Shown here in pieces: positions 24,278 through 31,433 of a DNA stretch of 64,000 nt. The stretch's first letter is position 1, and each line of letters starts with the position of its first letter. Below the pieces are notes generated by a model. It made no database searches and was not told the origin of the DNA. It saw nothing but the letters and a program-made list of their open reading frames with translations. This DNA comes from Belliella buryatensis (GTDB lineage Bacteria > Bacteroidota > Bacteroidia > Cytophagales > Cyclobacteriaceae), in the NCBI RefSeq assembly GCF_900188245.1, contig NZ_FZOK01000003.1, forward strand, positions 62,001-126,000. The letters are read 5' to 3'. A program made the translations under genes and the position numbers.

Positions 24278-25153
24278 TTACTTCCCTCCTAGTGCATTTG
24301 CACCGGCTACGATCTCAAGGATTTCATTGGTAATAGCAGCTTGACGTGTTCTGTTGTACATCAATCTTAGATCTTTCAAAAGCTCACCAGCGTTTTCAGT
24401 CGCTTTGTCCATGGCTGTCATCCTTGCCCCATGTTCTGAGGCATTGGATTCAAGAATTGCTTTGTAGAATTGGATCTTCAAGGACGTAGGTACCAACTCT
24501 TCAATGATATAAGCTCTAGAAGGCTCAAGAATATAATCAATCTCGGACTTCTTCGCTCCATTTTCTAGCTCTTCAGAAGTCATAGGAAGAAACTGTTCCG
24601 TCATCACTTCCTGCGTAGCTACGTTTTTGAATTGGTTATATACCAATACTACCTTATCAAAGGTGCCATCCACAAACGCATTCATTGCGAATTCAGCCGC
24701 AAATTTGACATTGTCAAAACTCACATCAGAGAAAACTTGGTAATAATCAGCAATAACATTTTGTTCTCTCTTCTTAAAAAATTCATAAGCTTTTTTACCC
24801 AAAGGAAGTACAGTCACATTCAGCCCAGCAAAATCATTTGAGATAGCATGACTAGCCGCCTTCAATACATTGGTATTGAAAGCACCACAAAGCCCTTTGT
24901 CAGAAGTAACAGCTACCACCAAGACATGCTTCACCTCGCGCTTTTCTGCGAATACGATGTCAGCTTGTCCTTCACTAGCAGCAGATACATTATTCAAAAT
25001 TGTAGTCAGCTTTTGAGAATAAGGACGCATCTGAGTGATTTTGTCCTGTGCTCTTCTCAACTTCGCCGCAGCCACCATTTTCATGGCTTTGGTGATTTGC
25101 TGGGTAGAGACTACCGAGTTGATTCTTTCCTTTACTTCCTTTAAGTTAGCCAT
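24278..25153 (-). CDS. atpG: ATP synthase F1 gamma subunit
   Basis: 291 residues, normal length. Gamma is the central rotor stalk that couples the c-ring to the catalytic hexamer. The N-terminus ANLKEVKERINSVVSTQQITKAMKMVAAAKLRRAQ is one of the two long coiled helices; the C-terminal helix includes RMTAMDKATENAGELLKDL and RTRQAAITNEILEIVAGA, the conserved end of the family. VAVTSDKGLCGAFN is the central Rossmann-like signature. It is last in the minus-strand atpB-E-F-H-A-G cluster, and a hairpin lies between it and atpA. Confidence 0.97.
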   Translation of the reverse strand: MANLKEVKERINSVVSTQQITKAMKMVAAAKLRRAQDKITQMRPYSQKLTTILNNVSAASEGQADIVFAEKREVKHVLVVAVTSDKGLCGAFNTNVLKAASHAISNDFAGLNVTVLPLGKKAYEFFKKREQNVIADYYQVFSDVSFDNVKFAAEFAMNAFVDGTFDKVVLVYNQFKNVATQEVMTEQFLPMTSEELENGAKKSEIDYILEPSRAYIIEELVPTSLKIQFYKAILESNASEHGARMTAMDKATENAGELLKDLRLMYNRTRQAAITNEILEIVAGANALGGK

Positions 25154-25190
25154 ACTTTAGATTGATATGGAGGGGTATTATTTATAAGCA

Positions 25191-25220
25191 CAATCTTGGA
25201 GACAGAAGCCTCCAAGATTG
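25191..25220 (-). promoter_or_regulatory. intercistronic hairpin between atpA and atpG
   Basis: CAATCTTGGAG pairs perfectly with CTCCAAGATTG (11 bp, 8-base loop). On the minus strand it is not followed by a T run, so it is more likely an mRNA-stability or translation-ratio element than a terminator. Confidence 0.6.
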
Positions 25221-25235
25221 ATGATAAATCAATAA

Positions 25236-26813
25236 TTATTTAGCGTATTTAGGAGACAATTCCTTAGCTGCTGCTTCAAGCAATTTACCAGCTGCGTCTA
25301 GATCACCTTTCTTGATCGCTGTAAGCGCCTCTGGGTAGCTAGCTGCAAGAAGTAGGTAGAATTCTTTTTCAAACTCCCTAGCTCTTTCTACAGGAACAGC
25401 ATCCATCAAACCTTTGGTGGAAGCATAGATGATCGCTACTTGATTTTCTACTGCCACTGGAGCATATTGCGCTTGCTTCAAGATTTCTTGGTTTCTTCTA
25501 CCTCTTTCGATTGTTCTCTTAGTAGAAGCATCTAAGTCAGATCCAAATTTAGAGAAAGCCTCCAATTCACGGAATTGAGCTTGATCTAACTTTAAGGTAC
25601 CTGCTACTTTCTTCATAGACTTGATCTGCGCAGAACCACCTACTCTAGATACGGAGATACCGACGTTGATCGCAGGTCTGATACCTGAGTTGAAGAGATT
25701 AGTCTCCAAGAAGATCTGACCATCCGTAATAGAAATCACGTTAGTAGGGATATAAGCTGAAACATCAGATGCTTGTGTCTCAATGATTGGAAGTGCAGTC
25801 AAAGACCCACCACCTTTTACCAAATGCTTGATAGAGTCCGGAAGGTCATTCATTTCACTTGCAATCTTATCTGATGCATTGATTTTTGCAGCTCTTTCTA
25901 ACAATCTAGAGTGCAAGTAGAATACATCCCCTGGATAAGCCTCACGTCCTGGAGGTCTTCTCAATAGAAGAGAAACTTCACGGTAAGCAACAGCTTGTTT
26001 AGACAAATCATCATAAACTACCAAAGCAGGGCGTCCAGTATCTCGGAAAAATTCACCAATAGCTGCACCAGTAAATGGAGCAAAGAACTGCATTGGCGCT
26101 GGATCAGCAGCAGAAGCAGATACCACAACAGTGTATGGCAAGGCACCACCTTTTTCCAAAGCAGCAACAACACCAGCTACTGTAGAAGCTTTCTGTCCGA
26201 TCGCTACATAGATACAGAAAACAGGCTCTCCTCTATCATAGAATTCTTTTTGATTGATAATCGTATCAATTACAACGGCAGTCTTTCCAGTCTGTCGGTC
26301 ACCGATCACCAATTCACGCTGACCTCTACCGATTGGAATCATGGAGTCAATAGACTTGATACCTGTCTGAAGTGGCTCGTTTACAGGCTGTCTATAGATA
26401 ACACCAGGAGCTTTTCTCTCCAATGGCATATTGTAAAGCTCACCTACCAAAGGACCTTTACCATCGATTGGGTTACCCAAAGTATCCACAACGCGACCAA
26501 GCATGCCTTCACCCACATTGATAGAAGCAATTTTCTTGGTTCTCTTAACAGTATCGCCTTCTTTTACTTCTTTGGAGTCACCGAACAATACGGCACCCAC
26601 ATTATCTTCTTCCAGGTTAAGCACCATTGCTTTAAGTCCGTTTTCGAACTCTAACAATTCACCAGCCTGAGCTTTAGAAAGTCCATAGATACGGGCTACA
26701 CCATCACCTACTTGAAGGACGGTTCCCACTTCTTCCAATTCAGCCTCAGTTCTGACACCAGAGAGTTGCTCTCTCAATATTGCCGAAACTTCGTCAGGTC
26801 TTACTTCTGCCAT
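25236..26813 (-). CDS. atpA: ATP synthase F1 alpha subunit
   Basis: 525 residues. Alpha forms the non-catalytic nucleotide sites of the F1 hexamer. The P-loop [10 protein letters not shown] is at about 171-180, with [36 protein letters not shown], and the C-terminal helical domain. The signature [16 protein letters not shown] lies near 366-381. The N-terminal region [11 protein letters not shown] is the standard beta-barrel crown. No atpD or atpC is adjacent; in Bacteroidota these are often encoded elsewhere. Confidence 0.98.
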   Translation of the reverse strand: MAEVRPDEVSAILREQLSGVRTEAELEEVGTVLQVGDGVARIYGLSKAQAGELLEFENGLKAMVLNLEEDNVGAVLFGDSKEVKEGDTVKRTKKIASINVGEGMLGRVVDTLGNPIDGKGPLVGELYNMPLERKAPGVIYRQPVNEPLQTGIKSIDSMIPIGRGQRELVIGDRQTGKTAVVIDTIINQKEFYDRGEPVFCIYVAIGQKASTVAGVVAALEKGGALPYTVVVSASAADPAPMQFFAPFTGAAIGEFFRDTGRPALVVYDDLSKQAVAYREVSLLLRRPPGREAYPGDVFYLHSRLLERAAKINASDKIASEMNDLPDSIKHLVKGGGSLTALPIIETQASDVSAYIPTNVISITDGQIFLETNLFNSGIRPAINVGISVSRVGGSAQIKSMKKVAGTLKLDQAQFRELEAFSKFGSDLDASTKRTIERGRRNQEILKQAQYAPVAVENQVAIIYASTKGLMDAVPVERAREFEKEFYLLLAASYPEALTAIKKGDLDAAGKLLEAAAKELSPKYAK

Positions 26814-26845
26814 TATTGAATATGATTAAATGTTATTGCTTTGAT

Positions 26846-27406
26846 TTAGATTTTACTTTCGTAATGATTATAAGAAAACTCAAGCTTCAAGGCCCTTAGC
26901 TTACTGCTGAGTGATTCGTCCAACTGTCGATCATTTACTTTCAGCACAAAACCTCCTATGATATCAGCATCGATTTTCTCATTGAGTTCAACTTTGTCCA
27001 AGCCTGAGATATCTTTGACAACTGATATAAACTTATTTCTCATTTCATCTGTAATTGGGAAAGTTGTAGTTACATCGGCTACTTGGATTCCCATATGCAG
27101 GTTATATTGCTTTTGAAATTCTCTTGCAATATCCACCAAAAGATCCGCCCTGTTTTTACGAGCAACAATCTCGAAAAAAGCAAGTGTCAATGCATTGCCT
27201 GTTTTATCAAACAAAGCCTTCATCACTTTTAGCTTCTTATCGAAGGTGATGATTGGACTCTTCAAACAAAGAACCAATTCATGATTAGTCGCTGCAATTA
27301 CCGAAAGTTGCTTCATGTCGACCAATACTTCTTCTAGGACTCCTTTTTCTATAGAGAGCTCTAGAATAGACTTGGCATATCTGGTTGAAACTCTGAATTC
27401 AGACAT
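26846..27406 (-). CDS. atpH: ATP synthase F1 delta subunit
   Basis: 186 residues, normal size. Delta links the b stalk to the top of the alpha/beta hexamer. N-terminal pattern RVSTRYAKSILELSIEKG matches the family helix 1; the C-terminal region has DADIIGGFVLKVNDRQLDESLSSKL, the conserved family ending. It lies one base from atpF and 32 bases from atpA, consistent with one transcript. Confidence 0.96.
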   Translation of the reverse strand: MSEFRVSTRYAKSILELSIEKGVLEEVLVDMKQLSVIAATNHELVLCLKSPIITFDKKLKVMKALFDKTGNALTLAFFEIVARKNRADLLVDIAREFQKQYNLHMGIQVADVTTTFPITDEMRNKFISVVKDISGLDKVELNEKIDADIIGGFVLKVNDRQLDESLSSKLRALKLEFSYNHYESKI

Positions 27407-27407
27407 C

Positions 27408-27902
27408 TTAGTTCAGGTTAATATCTTTGACCATTTCATCTACTAATGCCTTTTGAGCAGCATCAGATGAAAGATTTTTCCTCAATAATTTGTCAGTTAC
27501 TTCTAATGTCAACTGAGCAACTTGGTTTTTAACCTCAGTCAAGGCTGCTTTCTTCTCATTCTCGATCACTGCTTTAGCAGCTTCGATCATTTTAGCACCT
27601 TCGGAGATTGCGGCTTGCTTTGCATCCTCAATCATTTTTGCAGATGCTTCATTGGCAGTCTTTAAGATATTATCTCTTTCTAATCTTGCCTCTTGAAGTA
27701 ATTTCTCATTCTCAGCTTTCAAGTTAGCCATTTCAGCTTTTGCCTGTTCGGCTGCCTTCAAGGCACTATCAATGCTGTTTTCCCTTTCTTCCAAAGAGCT
27801 AAGAATTGGCTTCCAAGCAAATTTGATCAAAATATACAACAAGGCAAGGAATCCAATCAGTTGCCAAAATATAAGCCCAGAACTAGGTAGTATAAGATCC
27901 AT
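27408..27902 (-). CDS. atpF: ATP synthase F0 b subunit
   Basis: 164 residues. An N-terminal membrane segment (about 8-28, GLIFWQLIGFLALLYIL) is followed by a long charged, Ala-rich coiled coil (about 35-155), the peripheral stalk that holds F1 against rotation. WKPILSSLEERENSI is the conserved start of the stalk. The stop lies one base before the atpH ATG. A hairpin separates it from atpE upstream. Confidence 0.96.
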   Translation of the reverse strand: MDLILPSSGLIFWQLIGFLALLYILIKFAWKPILSSLEERENSIDSALKAAEQAKAEMANLKAENEKLLQEARLERDNILKTANEASAKMIEDAKQAAISEGAKMIEAAKAVIENEKKAALTEVKNQVAQLTLEVTDKLLRKNLSSDAAQKALVDEMVKDINLN

Positions 27903-27946
27903 TATATGTAGGTGTTATAATTTCGTGTTTGTTCAAATCAAGAGAA

Positions 27947-27969
27947 GGGACTGGCCTAGCGCCAATCCC
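27947..27969 (-). promoter_or_regulatory. intercistronic hairpin after atpE
   Basis: In the minus-strand RNA, GGGATTGGC pairs with GCCAGTCCC (one G-U pair) around a five-base loop. No U run follows directly. Its place just after the c-subunit gene suggests transcript protection or partial termination that favours the high copy number c subunit; this is inference. Confidence 0.6.
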
Positions 27970-27984
27970 TCTTTTCTGTTGTTC

Positions 27985-28254
<270 letters not shown>

Positions 28255-28285
28255 TTATTTATAAATTGAACAAAGAAATTTCTAA

Positions 28286-29308
28286 TTAATGATGCTCGTG
28301 CTCTGCTACGGCTCCACCGATATACATCGCGGTGAAGAGTGTAAATACATAAGCCTGAATAGTAGCTACCAAGAGTTCTATTACATTCAAGAAGGTCACC
28401 ATCAAGGTACTTACTACGCCTATTGCATAAGACTCAAAGATGAATACTAATGCAATGAATGCCAAGATCACAATGTGACCCGCTGTGATCGCCACGAAGA
28501 GACGGACCATCAAAGCAAATGGCTTTGTAAACAAACCAATGATTTCCACTGGTACAATTACAAGAAGTAGAGGCACAGGCACACCAGGTGTCATGAATAC
28601 GTGCTTCCAGTATTCTTTATTTCCATTGACATTGACAATGATGAATGTCAATACAGCAAGTGTAGCTGTGACAGCAATGTTACCTGTCAAGTTGGCTGCA
28701 CCTGGCAACAAGCCCATCAAGTTGCCTATCCAAATGAAGAAGAATAGCGTCAACAAATAAGGAACAAATTTTTTGTATTTAGGACCTATAGACTTCTGCG
28801 CTATTTCGTCTCTTACAAAGATTATAATTGGTTCTAGGAAGGAGGCGATACCTTTTGGTGCACTTACACCATTCTTTTTGTAGTGGGATGCAGCAGAAAG
28901 CACCAAATACCCCATTACAATCACAACCAAAAATAACATAGCTACGTTTTTAGTGATGGAAAAATCTATAAAACTTCCCCCATCTGCTCTGTGAAGGTGT
29001 TCGTGATCATCTATGTAATACACATCTTGGCCAAAAGCCTCACCAAATTTGTGAGTCTCAGGGTCCTGAAAATCTGATGACATAAAAAATTCAAGTCCTC
29101 TATCAGATGAATACAAAATCACCGGCAAAGGAAGCGTCACATGGGTATGACCTAAGGTAGCGAAATGCCACTCGTAGGAATCCTTAATGTGATGCATGAT
29201 AAAACCAGTCTTATCTTCTTCATCACCTGCCGCGAAAGTAGGGGTGGAGAATGTCAGCAAAAACGCTGAAAATAAAACACTTAAGCAAAGAAACTTACGG
29301 AACATCAA
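28286..29308 (-). CDS. atpB: ATP synthase F0 a subunit
   Basis: 340 residues, longer than E. coli (271) because of an N-terminal signal-like segment (about 8-26, ending TFAAGDEE) and a periplasmic domain of about 100 residues, a common form in Bacteroidota. The membrane core follows, with the essential Arg in FALMVRLFVAITAGH and the proton-path Glu/Gln region ELLVATIQAYVFTLFTAMYI near the C-terminus. It forms the half-channels facing the c-ring. It precedes atpE by 40 bases. Confidence 0.96.
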   Translation of the reverse strand: MMFRKFLCLSVLFSAFLLTFSTPTFAAGDEEDKTGFIMHHIKDSYEWHFATLGHTHVTLPLPVILYSSDRGLEFFMSSDFQDPETHKFGEAFGQDVYYIDDHEHLHRADGGSFIDFSITKNVAMLFLVVIVMGYLVLSAASHYKKNGVSAPKGIASFLEPIIIFVRDEIAQKSIGPKYKKFVPYLLTLFFFIWIGNLMGLLPGAANLTGNIAVTATLAVLTFIIVNVNGNKEYWKHVFMTPGVPVPLLLVIVPVEIIGLFTKPFALMVRLFVAITAGHIVILAFIALVFIFESYAIGVVSTLMVTFLNVIELLVATIQAYVFTLFTAMYIGGAVAEHEHH

Positions 29309-29324
29309 ATCGTATTTTTATGAC

Positions 29325-29711
29325 CTATTTTGAATGCGGGCGCAAATTAGCTATTAACCCGTAGATATCAAATATTAAGTAGAACAAATAAATGATAAAG
29401 AAATTTATTACAAACAGAATTATATTCTCAACATCTAAGAATAGATAGATGACTATAAAGCCTAAGCTTGCCAAAAATCTAATGGCTGTAGCTCCCAATA
29501 GAATATTTGGAGAATTTTCTTTGCTTAATTTTATTAAATAATGAACAAAAGTTCCTGTGACCCACGTCAATAAAGCAAAAAAAGAAAGAATCTTCCAAAT
29601 GGAGTCATGAATCCAAGCGGGTTGTATGTAATTTTGAAACATATAGATTACACCTGCCAAAACTAAGGTCAGAAGAAGAATTCTTATCGTAAATATTTTT
29701 ATGCTGGACAT
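29325..29711 (-). CDS. four-helix membrane protein in the atp cluster
   Basis: 128 residues with about four hydrophobic helices (near 5-22, 35-58, 68-90, 92-118). Its position between an AtpZ/AtpI-like gene and atpB suggests an AtpI-type assembly or ion-supply role, but no family signature was recognised. ATG 29711 is preferred; a TTG at 29732 lies in a promoter motif that overlaps the stop codon of the preceding gene. The protein ends with a basic NLRPHSK tail. Confidence 0.7.
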   Translation of the reverse strand: MSSIKIFTIRILLLTLVLAGVIYMFQNYIQPAWIHDSIWKILSFFALLTWVTGTFVHYLIKLSKENSPNILLGATAIRFLASLGFIVIYLFLDVENIILFVINFFIIYLFYLIFDIYGLIANLRPHSK

Positions 29712-29729
29712 GCCGTTCAAATGAAGGCG

Positions 29730-29737
29730 CAAAATTA
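29730..29737 (-). promoter_or_regulatory. TAnnTTTG -7 element overlapping the AtpZ-like stop codon
   Basis: The minus strand reads TAATTTTG, whose TAA is the stop of the upstream gene. It lies 18 bases before ATG 29711 and could start a transcript for the F0 genes within the cluster. Confidence 0.45.
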
Positions 29738-29989
29738 AGGTTTTTTTCTTTTATCTTCTACCTTCTCATCATTTTTAAGTGATTGAAAAAGTTGATAGAA
29801 AGCTAGGATGATAGATAAGAAACAAAAAAGCAAAAGCCAGACTGGAAATATCAGCTGGCTCTTACCTTGGATATACCATCCTAACCAAGTACCTAGGCCA
29901 ATTACGGCAAAGAGCTGAAAGGATAATCCAATGTATTTAATATAGGTAGGATAACTATCCTGCGATGACTTCTTTTTCAGATGCTGCAC
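29735..29989 (-). CDS. AtpZ/AtpI-family F0F1 accessory membrane protein
   Basis: 84 residues with two membrane helices (about 16-36 and 46-68) around a Gly-rich turn, IGLGTWLGWYIQGKSQ, the form of AtpZ/AtpI small proteins. Members help c-ring assembly or divalent-cation supply in other bacteria. The 5' end overlaps the bactofilin gene by 35 bases in another frame, suggesting translational coupling. A basic KRKKP tail ends the protein. The family call is good; the role is inferred. Confidence 0.8.
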   Translation of the reverse strand: MQHLKKKSSQDSYPTYIKYIGLSFQLFAVIGLGTWLGWYIQGKSQLIFPVWLLLFCFLSIILAFYQLFQSLKNDEKVEDKRKKP

Positions 29990-30374
29990 TTTTAGCTTTT
30001 CCGTTCAATCCTTTTGTTTGCTCCCCCATCTGACATCTGCCATTGAAAGTAGCTCCACTTTCTACCACAAGTTTTTGGGTATAGATATCTCCATCAATAA
30101 TTGCTGATTTTTTCAAAAATAGCACACCTGAGCAATGAACTTCGCCTTCTATCTTTCCCGAAATCTCAGCTTCCACAGCTAGGAGATTCCCGACGAGCAA
30201 GGCTGAATCCCCAATGACAATTTTGTTTTTGGAATCTACTATACCTTCTACCTTACCTTCAATTCTGATATTACCTTGTGCTTTGATATCACCTTTGATG
30301 ACGGTCTCTTTGGAAATCACATTGCTGGAATTGACCATCTCCACCACGGATTTGTCGTCTTGTTTTTTGAACAT
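29955..30374 (-). CDS. bactofilin (polymer-forming cytoskeletal protein)
   Basis: 139 residues. The central part (about 18-110) is a right-handed beta-helix built of repeated short strands (ETVIKGDIKAQGNIRIEGKV, SGKIEGEVHCSGVLFLKKS, GDIYTQKLVVESGATFNGR), diagnostic of bactofilins. The termini are charged and flexible. Bactofilins self-assemble into membrane-associated filaments and often recruit peptidoglycan enzymes. The adjacent upstream gene encodes an M23 peptidase, only one base apart, fitting a bactofilin/peptidase pair that shapes the cell wall. The 3' end overlaps the AtpZ-like gene. Confidence 0.93.
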   Translation of the reverse strand: MFKKQDDKSVVEMVNSSNVISKETVIKGDIKAQGNIRIEGKVEGIVDSKNKIVIGDSALLVGNLLAVEAEISGKIEGEVHCSGVLFLKKSAIIDGDIYTQKLVVESGATFNGRCQMGEQTKGLNGKAKSAASEKEVIAG

Positions 30375-30375
30375 A

Positions 30376-31242
30376 CTAATTAAACGTTATAAATTCTTGG
30401 GGATTTAGTGGGCTTCCTTTATACCAAAGCTCGAAATGCAAATGCTGACCTGTGGTTAATTCACCCGTATTTCCGATGATTGATATTATCTCACCTCCTC
30501 TGATCAGTTCACCCACAGATTTCAATAATACGGAATTATGCTTATAAAAGGAAACCAATTCATTAGAATGCTGTATCCCTATTACATAACCTGTTTCAAG
30601 CGTCCATGAAGACATGATAACTGTACCATCAGCAATAGCTTTGACAGGTTCGTTTTCTAGAGCAACTATATCTACACCAAAATGGTTGGCATTTGGCTCA
30701 AATACAGCTACTACTACTCCTTTGATAGGTGGGAAAAAATAAGTTTCCGTAAAAGTATTTGACATCATCACTGTCGGACTTGAAAAATCCATAGGTACTC
30801 CTCTAAACTCTTCCTCGATGGCTTTGGTGGATTCACTCTTCTTGAACAGGTCAATTTCCCTTCCTCCCCCGCTCTCTAATGTAACAGAATCATCGACTGT
30901 AATACCCGTCTCAGTCTCTCCAGCGATGACCATCTGAATATTTCGAACATACAGATCTCTCTGTCTTACTTCCAATATAAGGGAGTCAATACTATCCGAT
31001 AATTCTAAAATTCGAGCAGTGTTCTCCGTTTCCAAATACTCTGGATCAAACCAGGCTCTGAGAAAAGTTCTCGAAGCAAATAAAGATAGTGCAAAACAAA
31101 AAAACAGGAACAAAATGAATATCAATCCAATTTTCAGCTTGGTTATACTCAACGATGTAATCACAGAAAAATCCTCCTCTTTTCTGATTACAAAAAGAAA
31201 TTTCGTGTCTATCCAACTCTTTGCTTTTTCTCTTAGTCCCAA
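30376..31242 (-). CDS. M23-family metallopeptidase, membrane anchored
   Basis: 288 residues. A cytoplasmic basic N-terminus, one membrane helix (about 32-53), a coiled periplasmic linker, and a C-terminal M23/LytM domain (about 165-288). Zinc-site motifs are HFGVDIVA (an HxxxD-type site) and the HLHFE motif in TGQHLHFELWYKG. It would cleave peptidoglycan cross-links or activate amidases in the periplasm. The start is a TTG codon; no in-frame ATG lies nearby upstream. It precedes bactofilin by one base, so the two are probably co-translated and act together. Confidence 0.9.
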   Translation of the reverse strand: MGLREKAKSWIDTKFLFVIRKEEDFSVITSLSITKLKIGLIFILFLFFCFALSLFASRTFLRAWFDPEYLETENTARILELSDSIDSLILEVRQRDLYVRNIQMVIAGETETGITVDDSVTLESGGGREIDLFKKSESTKAIEEEFRGVPMDFSSPTVMMSNTFTETYFFPPIKGVVVAVFEPNANHFGVDIVALENEPVKAIADGTVIMSSWTLETGYVIGIQHSNELVSFYKHNSVLLKSVGELIRGGEIISIIGNTGELTTGQHLHFELWYKGSPLNPQEFITFN

Positions 31243-31414
31243 CTTTTGAATATTATGATGATTGAAATTAGATCTTCAAATGGATTTTACGAGGCAAAAA
31301 CTGCCTGCAATCTATAGATTGCCAAAACTCTTTTGAAGTAATTCGAATTCCCAAAAATATAATATTAATCTAAACCGTTTAATAAATTGATCCAAATCCT
31401 TTATTTTGGACACT

Positions 31415-31422
31415 TATATTTG
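31415..31422 (+). promoter_or_regulatory. TAnnTTTG -7 element upstream of the sprE/porW-like gene
   Basis: TATATTTG, 11 bases before the ATG at 31434, with TTATTTTG-like sequence further upstream. Exact consensus. Confidence 0.55.
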
Positions 31423-31433
31423 AGATCTCAGCA

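Noticed and set aside
24103-24333. Open plus-strand frame of 76 codons
   Set aside because: It runs through the atp terminator hairpin and into the atpG gene on the other strand; no family features.
25995-26654. Long (219-codon) plus-strand frame inside atpA
   Set aside because: Entirely antisense to a certain gene; its Ser/Arg-rich composition is the reverse-strand image of atpA codons.
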